Origin: CAIZGX01 sp039805165
GTDB lineage: Bacteria; Bacteroidota; Bacteroidia; Flavobacteriales_D; Sanyastnellaceae
Direction of reading: 5' to 3'
DNA: 27,142 nucleotides
NCBI GenBank assembly: GCA_039805165.1
Contig: JBDLUS010000041.1
Span: 1-27,142 of the forward strand
Positions 1 through 8,079 of this stretch are shown here, piece by piece. Position 1 is the stretch's first letter. The number at the start of each line of letters is the position of its first letter. Position numbers and translations under genes: made by a program. A model generated the notes under the pieces. The model made no database searches, had not been told where the DNA came from, and saw only the letters and a program-made list of their open reading frames with translations.

Positions 1-762
1 CAAGGATTTGTTTCTCATCCCGATTTTCGAGATTTGAAATCAGAAATTGAAGGGAACTATCCACAAGAACGTCTCGATTCCCTTCATGAAAAAATTCTAG
101 AGTCTTCCTTGCGACTACAAATGTTGATTCCAAATATGAAATTACCGCAATTGATATGGATGAATTCAGGATTCAATATTGGTGCGTACAGCACCGATGA
201 GTATTTGGCTGTTGGATTGGATTTTTATTTGGGGCAGAATAATCGAATTACGAAGTCGGTTCCTTTTCCACAATATCAAAAAGAAGATATGACTCGCGGG
301 CAGCTCGTGCCGAACGCTATTAAGAACTTAGCTTATTACTATTTGTTAAAATCGGATACGATTCAACACGAGAATGATATGTTGTCTGAAATGATTTTTC
401 ATGGAAAGGCGCACTACCTTACGTGGTTGGCCTTTGAAGAGATTCATGATTCAACGTTAATGGCGTGGACTAGTGGGCAGTACACTTGGACGCAAGGTCA
501 TCAGTTGAATGTGTGGAAGGAAATAGCGCGACAAGAAGTGTTGTTCTCCAAGAACAGAGTGGAGGTTCAACGTTGGTTTGAATACGCTCCTTTCACAAAT
601 GCTGAAAACGTTCCGCAAGAAAGTGCTCCGCAATTGGGTGTGTTTATGGGATTCGAGATGGTGAAGAGTTACATGGAGAAACATCCAGAGATAACTGTTG
701 AACGTCTCTTGAAAGAAGACAACGCACAGAAAATATTACAAGCTTATAAACCGAATTTATGA
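1..762 (+). CDS. gldB: Gliding motility lipoprotein GldB-like, 5' end outside window
   Basis: The reading frame is open from base 1, so the protein starts upstream of the window; the TTG at 34 is probably internal. About 253 C-terminal residues are visible. GldB is a lipoprotein needed for gliding and linked to the type IX secretion machinery in Flavobacterium. The assignment rests on the look of the C-terminal region (a LDFYLG segment, aromatic-rich helices, a WKEIARQ region) and above all on the next gene, gldC, which overlaps by ATGA. The signal peptide and lipobox cysteine would lie upstream and cannot be checked. Many non-gliding Bacteroidota carry gldB and gldC, so this does not prove motility. 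An alternative reading is a generic DUF-type lipoprotein. Confidence 0.75.
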   Translation, partial: QGFVSHPDFRDLKSEIEGNYPQERLDSLHEKILESSLRLQMLIPNMKLPQLIWMNSGFNIGAYSTDEYLAVGLDFYLGQNNRITKSVPFPQYQKEDMTRGQLVPNAIKNLAYYYLLKSDTIQHENDMLSEMIFHGKAHYLTWLAFEEIHDSTLMAWTSGQYTWTQGHQLNVWKEIARQEVLFSKNRVEVQRWFEYAPFTNAENVPQESAPQLGVFMGFEMVKSYMEKHPEITVERLLKEDNAQKILQAYKPNL

Positions 763-1088
763 AGAAGTCAACGATTTCAATTGAAGTAGAATTAGACGAA
801 AATAATGTTCCTGAAACCATTCAGTGGGAAGCTCCCGAGCTTGGTAAGAAGGCTGAGTGTAAGGCCATGATTCTTTCCGTTTGGGACAAGGCCGAGGCTA
901 ATACAATGCGTATTGATTTATGGACGAAGGATATGCAGGTGGAAGAAATGACATTCTTCGTTCACCAAACCTTATTGACTCTTTCAGATAGTTTTGAAAA
1001 AGCCACGGGTGATGCACGAATGGCAGCGACTATGCGTGATTTCTGCGATTACTACGCAGAGAAGATGAAGATCAATCCTCCGCTTTAA
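759..1088 (+). CDS. gldC: Gliding motility protein GldC
   Basis: A 109-residue protein matching the usual length of GldC, a small soluble protein encoded next to GldB and required for gliding in Flavobacterium johnsoniae. Recognisable family stretches are VELDENNVPETI near residues 10-21, LSVWDKAEANTMRIDLWTKDM in the middle, and a C-terminal MRDFCDYYAEK. It has no signal peptide or membrane segment, so it is probably cytoplasmic. Its ATG overlaps the gldB TGA (ATGA), which suggests translational coupling. Its TAA is formed from the same TTAA that gives engB its stop on the other strand. The biochemical role of GldC is not established. Confidence 0.93.
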   Translation: MKKSTISIEVELDENNVPETIQWEAPELGKKAECKAMILSVWDKAEANTMRIDLWTKDMQVEEMTFFVHQTLLTLSDSFEKATGDARMAATMRDFCDYYAEKMKINPPL

Positions 1089-1714
1089 TCGTAGTCTTTC
1101 GCGAACTCTTTTCTCCAAGCTGCAATTTGCTCTTGAAGTTCTGCGCGACCCATTCTCTCAACAGATGCTGTAAAGAAGTACTGCGGAAGTTCTTCCCAGG
1201 TCTTCTTCAGTTCAACAGTAAATGCATCGAAACGGATAGTCTTTTGAAGATCTGTTAATTTTTCACACTTCGTAAATGCGATGCAGAAGGGTAAGCCTTG
1301 CTCGCCTAGCCATTGCATAAATTCTAGATCTATTTTTTGCGGCGGAATGCGGAAGTCTAAAAGCACAAAAGTGCAGATTAGATTTTCTCTTTGGTCGAGG
1401 TAGTTTCGAATGAAGCTTCCCCATTTGTTTCGCTCGGTCTTCGAAGTTTTTGCGTAACCATATCCCGGTAAATCGACCAAATACCATGGATGTTTTTCCT
1501 CGTTGATTAGGAAGTGATTGATGGTTTGTGTTTTTCCAGGGCTTGCCGATGTTTTCGCAAGTCCTTTTTTGTTCACGAGCATGTTAATGAGTGAACTCTT
1601 TCCCACGTTCGATCTTCCAATGAATGCGAATTCAGGGTAGATGGGTGGGGGACATTTGTCGGTTTCTACCGACGACTTTACGAAGGTAGCAGAATGAATT
1701 AATTCTTTACTCAT
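1085..1714 (-). CDS. engB: Ribosome biogenesis GTP-binding protein EngB (YsxC/YihA)
   Basis: A 209-residue single-domain GTPase of the usual EngB length, which assists assembly of the large ribosomal subunit. Visible GTPase motifs are G1 GRSNVGKS (33-40), a conserved TSASPGKTQTIN switch I region, G3 DLPGYG (81-86) and a G5-like TAS near 177. The G4 position reads TKCE (148-151) rather than the usual TKxD, an acidic substitution at the guanine-specificity residue. The gene lies 6 bp after the alpha/beta hydrolase on the same strand, so the two are probably co-transcribed. It meets gldC head-on with shared stop bases. Start is the ATG at 1714, giving MSKELIHSATFVKS, a typical EngB N-terminus. 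Confidence 0.95.
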   Translation of the reverse strand: MSKELIHSATFVKSSVETDKCPPPIYPEFAFIGRSNVGKSSLINMLVNKKGLAKTSASPGKTQTINHFLINEEKHPWYLVDLPGYGYAKTSKTERNKWGSFIRNYLDQRENLICTFVLLDFRIPPQKIDLEFMQWLGEQGLPFCIAFTKCEKLTDLQKTIRFDAFTVELKKTWEELPQYFFTASVERMGRAELQEQIAAWRKEFAKDYD

Positions 1715-1720
1715 TTTGCT

Positions 1721-2482
1721 TTATATGTTTTGCTCTTTCAGCCAGGCGTCCAGTAATGTGTTGAATTGAGCCGACTGTTCCATCATAGGAGCATGTCCGC
1801 ATTCTTCAATCCAATACAATTTGGCTTGTGGAAGTTTATGTTGAAATTCTTCAGCGACTTCAGGGGGAGTGATGGTGTCATTCTTTCCCCAAATTAAGCA
1901 GGCTGGAATATTCATGTCTTTTAAATCATCGGCCATGTTGTGGCGAATGGCACTTTTCGCAAGGGCCAAAATGCGTAACACGCGGTTGCGGTCGTTTACC
2001 ACTTCGTAGCATTCGTCGACCAATTCCGGAGTAGCATGTTTTGGATCGTAAAATGTTACTGCTACTTTCTGGCGAATGAATTCTTTGTCTTCTCTTCTTG
2101 GGAAGCTTGAGCCGAAAGCATTTTCATACAATCCGCTGCTGGCTGTAAGGATAAGTGACTCCACTCTTTCCAAATGGTTCTTGGTGTAGACCAAGGCTAC
2201 ATGTCCACCTAATGAATTTCCCAAGAGGTTCACTTTGTCCCATTTTTTATGTTGAATGAAATCGTGAAGAAATTCTGCCAATGACTTTACACCCGTTGTA
2301 AGAAGTGGCATTGTGTATAGCGGTAACATGGGGATAACAACTTTGTAGCGAGGTTTGAAATGATCGACCACGTCTTTGAAGTTGCTTAACGCTCCGAATA
2401 ATCCGTGAAGTAGAACCAGGGGTTTGCCCTCTCCTTCTTCAATGTAGGTGTAATCACCGTCGGTTTTTAAAGTGTATTCCAT
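1721..2482 (-). CDS. Alpha/beta-fold hydrolase
   Basis: A 253-residue cytoplasmic protein with the alpha/beta hydrolase pattern. It has an oxyanion-region LLHGLFG (24-30), a nucleophile elbow GNSLGG with Ser90, a probable catalytic Asp202 in WGKNDTITP and a catalytic His230 in CGHAPMME. The cap region between about 115 and 185 is helical and gives no substrate clue. Relatives include BioH-like esterases, meta-cleavage hydrolases and lipases, so I do not name a substrate. It is divergent from mraZ across 284 bp and is the first gene of a two-gene unit with engB. One of the two MraZ-type box pairs in that gap is oriented toward this gene. Confidence 0.9.
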   Translation of the reverse strand: MEYTLKTDGDYTYIEEGEGKPLVLLHGLFGALSNFKDVVDHFKPRYKVVIPMLPLYTMPLLTTGVKSLAEFLHDFIQHKKWDKVNLLGNSLGGHVALVYTKNHLERVESLILTASSGLYENAFGSSFPRREDKEFIRQKVAVTFYDPKHATPELVDECYEVVNDRNRVLRILALAKSAIRHNMADDLKDMNIPACLIWGKNDTITPPEVAEEFQHKLPQAKLYWIEECGHAPMMEQSAQFNTLLDAWLKEQNI

Positions 2483-2593
2483 AATCTATAGCTGACGAAT
2501 TTACGCGATTCTACTCGAGAATAGCCACCCAATGTTACAAGCAATGAACAATTCGAGGTGAATGAAGGGGTGTGTTCATTGTAATTAACATTT

Positions 2594-2608
2594 CCCACTT
2601 TTTCCCAC
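2594..2608 (-). promoter_or_regulatory. MraZ-type operator, two GTGGG boxes (minus orientation)
   Basis: CCCAC occurs at 2594-2598 and again at 2604-2608, which on the minus strand reads GTGGG-N5-GTGGG with exact 10-bp periodicity. This matches the described MraZ site, a set of direct TGGG-containing repeats separated by 5 nt. It lies about 110 bp upstream of the main box cluster and points the other way, toward the hydrolase gene. Binding is inferred. Confidence 0.6.
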
Positions 2609-2676
2609 CGCTGTATTTTGGGTCTAAACATATTGATTTACAATGGTTTTATGGAGTTAAAGGTTGTCGGGTGCTG

Positions 2677-2705
2677 TTGAAGTTTTTAACAAAATGGCTA
2701 TTTTG
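2677..2705 (+). promoter_or_regulatory. Candidate promoter of the dcw operon
   Basis: TTG at 2677-2679, then 19 bases, then TATTTTG at 2699-2705, resembles the Bacteroidota pattern TTG-N17-23-TAnnTTTG with one position missing in the -7 box. Transcription would begin near 2712, leaving about 55 nt before mraZ and placing the operator boxes at the start site. A perfect TATTTTTG -7 box at 2740-2747 is an alternative, but no TTG is correctly spaced before it. Only start-site mapping can decide. Confidence 0.35.
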
Positions 2706-2714
2706 GGTTATTTA

Positions 2715-2739
2715 GTGGTAAAAAGTGGGAAGAAGTGAT
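2715..2739 (+). promoter_or_regulatory. mraZ box: MraZ-type operator, GTGGT/GTGGG/GTGAT boxes
   Basis: Three direct boxes, GTGGT at 2715, GTGGG at 2725 and GTGAT at 2735, are spaced exactly 10 bp apart just before mraZ. MraZ binds such 10-bp-phased repeats upstream of its own gene and controls the dcw operon, so this is the expected autoregulatory operator. The two outer boxes are degenerate. The cluster lies between two candidate -7 elements (2699-2705 and 2740-2747), where a bound protein could block initiation. Confidence 0.7.
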
Positions 2740-2766
2740 TATTTTTGGAAAACAATTCACAATTGA

Positions 2767-3243
2767 ATGTTAAACCTACTCGGAGAATACCACTGTAAAG
2801 TCGATGCAAAAGGGCGTTTGCTCTTTCCTGCGCGCTTGAAAAAGCAGTTGGAGAATGTTCTGCATCACGGGTTGGTGGTTAACCGCGACATCTTCACGCA
2901 GTGCTTGGTGGTTTATCCAAAGCCAGAATGGGACATGGTGAATGAAGAGATGTCGAAGTTGAGTAGATACAATCAAAAGCATCAGATGTTTCAGCGCAAA
3001 TTCATGAAAGGAGCTACGCTTCTTGAGTTGGATAGCGTTGGTCGTTTGTCTTTGCCTGCCAGTTTATTAGAATATGCAGGTGTAGATGGTTCGAAGAATG
3101 AATTGGTTATTTCGGGTCTTGGTCAGAAAATGGAAATCTGGGCATTGGATCAGTACAACGCTGAGGTGTTGGGAGAGGAGATGGATTTCGGAGCGTTGGC
3201 GGAAGAAGTTAGAAAAGACATTGACGCAAAAGGCGACAAATAA
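2767..3243 (+). CDS. mraZ: Transcriptional regulator MraZ
   Basis: A 158-residue protein close to the usual MraZ length, with two AbrB-like halves. The first carries GEYHCKVDAKGRLLFPARLK (residues 6-25). The second carries LELDSVGRLSLPASLLEYAG (about 86-105), with the family pattern D-x-x-G-R-hydrophobic-x-hydrophobic-P in both. MraZ forms ring-like oligomers and binds repeated boxes upstream of its own gene, which are present here. It is the first gene of the dcw cluster and its TAA overlaps the rsmH ATG by one base (TAATG). The ATG at 2767 gives the standard N-terminus. Confidence 0.95.
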   Translation: MLNLLGEYHCKVDAKGRLLFPARLKKQLENVLHHGLVVNRDIFTQCLVVYPKPEWDMVNEEMSKLSRYNQKHQMFQRKFMKGATLLELDSVGRLSLPASLLEYAGVDGSKNELVISGLGQKMEIWALDQYNAEVLGEEMDFGALAEEVRKDIDAKGDK

Positions 3244-4136
3244 TGGAGCAAGTTTATCATACCCCGGTGTTGTTGCACGAGTCGATAGAGGGGTTGAATA
3301 TTAAGCCCGACGGGGTTTATGTAGATGTAACTTTTGGTGGCGGAGGTCATTCGAAAGAGATATTGAAACACTTGACAACTGGAAAGCTTATCGCGTTTGA
3401 TCAAGATGCTGAAGCGGCGAAGAATGTTCCACAGGATGAGCGATTGATTTTTGTTCCACAAAATTTCAGATTCGTTAAGAATTGGGTTCAGCTTCATGGG
3501 TTTCAGCAGGTCGATGGGATATTGGCGGATTTAGGAGTAAGCAGTCATCAATTTGATTCAGGCGAAAGAGGGTTTTCAATCCGTTTCAATGGACCGTTGG
3601 ACATGCGCATGAATCAATCGACTGGAATTTCTGCCGATGAGTGGATTAACAAGTCGAGCGTTCAAGAAATTACAGACGCCTTACGCATGTATGGCGAGCT
3701 TGATGGGGCATACAAGGTGGCGAAGGAGATTGACATGTATAAGCCTTTGGGAACGACGCAAGCTTTAATCGACTGCACGCAGTCGTTCGCGAAACGCGGG
3801 AAGGAGAAGCAGTTCTTGGCTCAGATGTTCCAAGCGTTTCGCATGGTGGTGAACGACGAGATTGCTGTGTTGAAAGAGTTTCTTCAACAGTCATTGGAGT
3901 TGTTAGCGCCAGAGGGAAGATTAGTGGTTATCAGTTATCATAGTTTGGAAGATCGATTGGTGAAGGATTTTCTTAGATCTGGAAATTTGGAAGGGGAGAT
4001 GAAGAAAGATTTTTTCGGAAATCTCGAGCGTCAGATTGAGCCAGTGAAGAGCAAACCAATCCTTCCATCACAAGAAGAAATTGAAAGAAACGGTAGAAGT
4101 CGAAGTGCTAAACTTCGAGTAGGTCAAAAAAAATAA
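3243..4136 (+). CDS. rsmH: 16S rRNA (cytosine-1402-N4)-methyltransferase RsmH
   Basis: A 297-residue SAM-dependent methyltransferase (formerly MraW) that N4-methylates C1402 in the decoding centre of 16S rRNA. It shows the family N-terminus YHTPVLLHE (5-13), the SAM loop DVTFGGGGHSKEIL (28-41), ADLGVSSHQFD with the following GFS (about 95-112), and a C-terminal VISYHSLEDRLVK. Length is normal. It sits second in the dcw cluster, as in most bacteria, overlapping mraZ by one base. An imperfect hairpin follows the stop (4144-4167). Confidence 0.96.
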   Translation: MEQVYHTPVLLHESIEGLNIKPDGVYVDVTFGGGGHSKEILKHLTTGKLIAFDQDAEAAKNVPQDERLIFVPQNFRFVKNWVQLHGFQQVDGILADLGVSSHQFDSGERGFSIRFNGPLDMRMNQSTGISADEWINKSSVQEITDALRMYGELDGAYKVAKEIDMYKPLGTTQALIDCTQSFAKRGKEKQFLAQMFQAFRMVVNDEIAVLKEFLQQSLELLAPEGRLVVISYHSLEDRLVKDFLRSGNLEGEMKKDFFGNLERQIEPVKSKPILPSQEEIERNGRSRSAKLRVGQKK

Positions 4137-4143
4137 AACTTTA

Positions 4144-4167
4144 AACCGAATGAATGTTCGTTCGGTT
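4144..4167 (+). promoter_or_regulatory. Hairpin between rsmH and the ftsL-like gene
   Basis: Arms 4144-4154 (AACCGAATGAA) and 4157-4167 (TTCGTTCGGTT) pair over about 10 positions with one G-T wobble and a very short loop. The upper in-frame ATG at 4154 lies inside this stem, while the ATG at 4175 lies just after it. No T-run follows, so it is not a classical terminator. Possible roles are mRNA processing or tuning ftsL translation. Confidence 0.4.
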
Positions 4168-4174
4168 AGTGAAA

Positions 4175-4537
4175 ATGGCAAAGAAAGAAGAAAATAAACG
4201 CAAAGGAATTACCTTCAGAGAAATCATAGGAGGAGAGTTCTTGACACGCCAGTCTCTTGTGCGTCAAATGCCATTTTTCTTTTTTATCGTGGTGTTGTTC
4301 TTCATTCAAATTAGTATGATTTACTACTTCGAATCGGTTCAAATAGAAATCAAGAACACCAAGGAAAAACTTAAGAATATTAATTCGGAATACAGCACCA
4401 ACGCGAGTGAACTTAGTGTGAAATCGCAACATAGCGAGGTGGTTGGACAGGTTGCACCTTGGGGATTGGTTAATTCTACCACTACTCCATACATCATAGA
4501 TGTCGATTCAAATTTCTTCAAGATCACCAATGAATGA
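4175..4537 (+). CDS. ftsL: FtsL-like divisome protein
   Basis: A 120-residue bitopic membrane protein in the position of ftsL, between rsmH and ftsI. It has a basic cytoplasmic N-terminus (MAKKEENKRKG), one membrane segment at about 32-52 (MPFFFFIVVLFFIQISMIYYF region), then a short coiled-coil-like stretch (VQIEIKNTKEKLKNINSEY) and a periplasmic tail. FtsL sequences are poorly conserved, and this call depends mainly on topology, size and gene order. Start at 4175 is preferred over 4154 because the earlier ATG is buried in a hairpin and the MAKKE start is the usual basic leader. The 3' end overlaps ftsI by 8 bp. Confidence 0.75.
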   Translation: MAKKEENKRKGITFREIIGGEFLTRQSLVRQMPFFFFIVVLFFIQISMIYYFESVQIEIKNTKEKLKNINSEYSTNASELSVKSQHSEVVGQVAPWGLVNSTTTPYIIDVDSNFFKITNE

Positions 4538-6626
4538 GTTGAAGAAAATATCTGTTTGGATCTATGTCTTGTACGTGGTTTTATGCGTTTTGGCATTAAT
4601 CATTATTGGAAAAGTATTCTACATTCAAGCGATTCCGAATGAAGACGCTCAACGCAGGGCGGCTCAATTCACGTACAAACTTCGAGACATTGAACCCGAG
4701 CGCGGAAGAATTCTTGCTGCTGATGGTTCTCCACTTTCAACCAGTATTCCTGAATATGAGATTCGTTGGGACAGTAAGGGTGGATATAACATCGAGCGTT
4801 TCAATGAGAAAATAGATAGCTTATGTTCTGGCCTCTCTGCATTGTTTGGTCAGAAAACACCGCAGGAATATAAAGACATGTTTTTGTCGGCAATTGCTTC
4901 TGGTAAAAGAGGCTTGCTAATTATCGACCACATTAATTACAATCAACTTCAGAAATTCAAAGCATTACCTTTTGTTAATGCCAAAAAGTTACGAAGTGGA
5001 TTTGTGATTAAAGCCAAAGAAAAACGTGCGAAGCCCTATGGTGCGCTTGCTGCGAGAACGATTGGTATTTTCAGAGAAAGCAACATGGTTGGTTTGGAAG
5101 CCTCTTATGATTCTTTGCTGAGAGGTAAGGCTGGAAAGCAGATGCAACAGATGGTTGGCGGTGATACGTGGGTCCCTATGGATGGTGAATATATCGTAGA
5201 GCCAGAACCGGGATTTGATGTGGTTACTACGTTGGATGTTCATTTACAAGATGCCGCACAAAGTTCATTGCGTCACACCATGGAAGTGAACAGAGCAGAT
5301 TGGGGATGTGTGATTTTAATGGAAGTTAAGACAGGATACATCAAGGCCCTTGCGAATTTAACGTATGATTCCGTTGCTAATAAATTCTACGAAACAGAGA
5401 ACCTGGCTTTAACACAAAGTGTTGAGCCTGGATCTACCATGAAGTTGGCGAGTCTGCTAGCGGCTATGGAAGAAGGGAATTTAAATCTTGATAAAGTTGT
5501 TCATACAGGAGGTGGAACTTTTACCATTGGTGAGCACACACTGCGCGATGTAAAAGCATGTGGTTCAATAACAATTGAACAGGTATTCGCAAAGTCTTCC
5601 AATGTTGGCACCGCTATGGTTGTTCGCGATGTGTTTGGAAGTAATCCTCAGAAATTTTTAGATTATTTAGATCGTTTCGGATACGGACAACTCGTTGGAA
5701 TTGATTTGTTGGGTGAAGGAAAATCGAGTGTTAAGCGCACCATGAAGGACGCCGGTTGGAGCGATTTGAGTTTGACGCAAATGGCGGTTGGATATGAAGT
5801 TCAAGTGACTCCGCTGCATCAGTTGTGTTTTTACAATGCTATTGCAAACGGTGGAAAATTCATGAAGCCGCGTTTGGTAAGTGAGATCCGCAAGAATGGT
5901 TTGACTTATGAAAAGTATGAGCCCGTTGTTATTCGCGAGAATTTCTTAAAGCCTGAGACTATTGCTAAAGGTCGCAAGCTTATGGAGGCGGTAACTACAA
6001 TTGGAACAGGTAAGGGAGTATTCAAACATTCTCCTTATCGCGCTGCAGGAAAGACAGGAACCGCTCGTGTTTTCGAGAAAGGACATTATTTGGAAAATTC
6101 GCACAGAGCGTCTTTCGTTGGCTATTTTCCAGCTGAAGATCCAAAGTATTCATGCATAGTCGTTGTAAACAAAGCGCGTGTTTTCGAAGCGTTCGGAGGA
6201 AAAGTTGCAGCACCTGTTTTTCGTGATTTAGCGAATATCTTATTCGGAACGGAGTTGGATATTCCGCACAACGCTATGGGTAGCGACAGCACGTTCGTTG
6301 CACAGCCTTGGATTCCGACAATTTTATCTGGAGAATCGAACGCATTACGCAAGGCATTCTCGCATGTTCAATTTCCATATGCGTTGGAAACAGATGCACA
6401 ATATATCAGCGCAAATTCCAATGCTTCGGGTATTACAATCTCGAGCAAAGACGAAAGTGGAAACAAGGTTCCGGATGTCCGCGGAATGGGATTAACAGAT
6501 GCGGTATATGTATTAGAAAAGAGAGGCCTAAAGGTTTCATCTACCGGATACGGAAAGGTTGTATCGCAGAGCATACTTCCTGGAACTAAAGCCAATCATC
6601 AATTCATTCAAATTACTTTACGATGA
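4530..6626 (+). CDS. ftsI: Septal peptidoglycan transpeptidase FtsI (PBP3) with PASTA domain
   Basis: A 698-residue class B penicillin-binding protein that cross-links septal peptidoglycan. It has an N-terminal membrane anchor (about 6-30), a dimerisation/pedestal region beginning with the RDIEPERGRILAADG motif, and a transpeptidase domain. The active-site motifs are SxxK Ser302 (STMK), SxN S356-S357-N358 and KTG at 508-510 (GKTGTAR). A single PASTA domain occupies the last ~55 residues (KVPDVRGMGLTDAVYVLE onward), as is common in Bacteroidota. ATG 4530 is chosen over ATG 4500 because it directly precedes the membrane anchor and gives a short overlap with ftsL. The gene ends in an ATGA overlap with murE. 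Confidence 0.95.
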   Translation: MNELKKISVWIYVLYVVLCVLALIIIGKVFYIQAIPNEDAQRRAAQFTYKLRDIEPERGRILAADGSPLSTSIPEYEIRWDSKGGYNIERFNEKIDSLCSGLSALFGQKTPQEYKDMFLSAIASGKRGLLIIDHINYNQLQKFKALPFVNAKKLRSGFVIKAKEKRAKPYGALAARTIGIFRESNMVGLEASYDSLLRGKAGKQMQQMVGGDTWVPMDGEYIVEPEPGFDVVTTLDVHLQDAAQSSLRHTMEVNRADWGCVILMEVKTGYIKALANLTYDSVANKFYETENLALTQSVEPGSTMKLASLLAAMEEGNLNLDKVVHTGGGTFTIGEHTLRDVKACGSITIEQVFAKSSNVGTAMVVRDVFGSNPQKFLDYLDRFGYGQLVGIDLLGEGKSSVKRTMKDAGWSDLSLTQMAVGYEVQVTPLHQLCFYNAIANGGKFMKPRLVSEIRKNGLTYEKYEPVVIRENFLKPETIAKGRKLMEAVTTIGTGKGVFKHSPYRAAGKTGTARVFEKGHYLENSHRASFVGYFPAEDPKYSCIVVVNKARVFEAFGGKVAAPVFRDLANILFGTELDIPHNAMGSDSTFVAQPWIPTILSGESNALRKAFSHVQFPYALETDAQYISANSNASGITISSKDESGNKVPDVRGMGLTDAVYVLEKRGLKVSSTGYGKVVSQSILPGTKANHQFIQITLR

Positions 6627-8077
6627 AGCTACTGCAAGACATATTGTACAAAGTGCGACTTGAAGGTGTAGTTGGAAAAACCAATGTTGCTGTCGAGAGT
6701 ATTACTTCAGACTCGCGAGCAGTTCGTCCAATGGCGTTGTTTGTTGCGGTAAAGGGAATTCAGTCAGATGGACATTCGTACATCGCAAAGGCTATTGAGT
6801 TAGGAGCTGCCGCTGTTGTTTGTCAGGATCTGCCTGAAAAATTAGACGAAAATATAGTATATGTTCAAGTTGCCGATACCTCAAAAGCATTGGGTATTAT
6901 GGCAGCGAATTTTTATGAGAATCCTTCAGAGAAAATGAAGGTTCTTGCTGTTACCGGAACAAATGGAAAGACTACGGTTGCTACCTTGTTGTTCCGCTTG
7001 TACCGCTCAATGGGACATAAGTGCGGTTTACTTTCAACCGTTGTCAATCGTATCAACGAAGTTGAAATTCCTTCCACACATACAACGCCAGATGCTGTTG
7101 CGTTGAACGACTTGTTAGCGCGTATGTATCGCGAAGGATGCACGCATGTTTTTATGGAAGCGTCTTCTCATGCATTGCATCAGAGCAGAATGGCTGGAGT
7201 TCAAGTTGATGGTGCCATTTTCACGAATCTGAGTCATGATCATTTGGACTATCACGGTTCAATGAATGAATATATTAAAGCGAAGAAGATTTTATTTGAT
7301 CAGTTGGGAGCGAATGCATATGCTGTTGTGAATGCAGATGATCGTTACCACGATGCGTTGGTTTCTGCATGCAAAGGACGTGTTCGCACCTATGCCTTGC
7401 ATACGATGGCTGACTATAAAGCGAAGTTGATTGAGAACACGCTTGAAGGACTTCAATTAAACATTGATCGTTTTGAATTGCATTCACCACTTATTGGAGA
7501 ATTCAATGCATACAATCTAACTGCTGTTTTCGCGGCGGCTGTTGAACTAGGAACTGATCCAACTACGGTGTTGGTTCATCTATCCGCTTTAGGAGCACCA
7601 GAAGGTCGTTTTCAATACATACGCAAGCACGACGGAACAACAGCAATCGTTGATTACGCGCACACTCCCGATGCATTGGAAAATGTTTTGAATACCATTC
7701 AGTCTGTTCGCGGACAAGAAGAAATTATTTCAGTGGTTGGTTGCGGCGGCGATCGCGATCGCGCGAAGCGTCCGGTTATGGCGTCTATCGCAGCGAATAA
7801 AAGCGATCGTGTAATTGTGACCAGCGACAATCCAAGAAGCGAAGATCCGAAGGCCATTATTCAAGAGATGGTTGCTGGATTGGATCCGATTCAAAAGAAA
7901 AAAGTACTGTCTGTCACTGATCGTCGCGAAGCGATAGAAGTGGCTTGCTCACTGGCAAAGCCAGGCGATATCATTTTGATTGCAGGCAAGGGACACGAGA
8001 AATACCAAGAGATAAGCGGAGTGAAATATCCCTTCGATGATTTACAAATTATAACAGAACTCTTTCAAACGAACTAA
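6623..8077 (+). CDS. murE: UDP-MurNAc-L-Ala-D-Glu:meso-diaminopimelate ligase MurE
   Basis: A 484-residue Mur ligase that adds the third stem-peptide residue in the cytoplasm. It shows an N-terminal UDP-binding domain (SITSDSRAVRPMALFVAV, 26-43), the ATP loop TGTNGKTT (about 111-118), and the substrate-binding SSHALHQSRMAG and HLDYHG motifs. The C-terminal domain carries DNPRSEDP (about 402-409). The DNPR motif is the known signature of enzymes using meso-diaminopimelate rather than lysine, so the peptidoglycan is predicted to be DAP-type. It overlaps ftsI (ATGA), and mraY begins 2 bp after its stop. Confidence 0.97.
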   Translation: MKLLQDILYKVRLEGVVGKTNVAVESITSDSRAVRPMALFVAVKGIQSDGHSYIAKAIELGAAAVVCQDLPEKLDENIVYVQVADTSKALGIMAANFYENPSEKMKVLAVTGTNGKTTVATLLFRLYRSMGHKCGLLSTVVNRINEVEIPSTHTTPDAVALNDLLARMYREGCTHVFMEASSHALHQSRMAGVQVDGAIFTNLSHDHLDYHGSMNEYIKAKKILFDQLGANAYAVVNADDRYHDALVSACKGRVRTYALHTMADYKAKLIENTLEGLQLNIDRFELHSPLIGEFNAYNLTAVFAAAVELGTDPTTVLVHLSALGAPEGRFQYIRKHDGTTAIVDYAHTPDALENVLNTIQSVRGQEEIISVVGCGGDRDRAKRPVMASIAANKSDRVIVTSDNPRSEDPKAIIQEMVAGLDPIQKKKVLSVTDRREAIEVACSLAKPGDIILIAGKGHEKYQEISGVKYPFDDLQIITELFQTN

Positions 8078-8079
8078 GT

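Larger units (their letters stand above)
2483..2766. promoter_or_regulatory. Divergent regulatory region between the hydrolase gene and mraZ
   Basis: This 284-bp gap separates the divergent hydrolase-engB pair from the dcw operon. It holds no ORF I believe in. It contains two clusters of GTGGG-type boxes with 10-bp spacing, one in each orientation, and candidate promoters for mraZ (listed separately). The hydrolase-side promoter is less clear. TAACATTG, read on the minus strand about 50 bases before the hydrolase start, fits the Bacteroidota -7 box at 7 of 8 positions but lacks a well-spaced TTG. Confidence 0.7.
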
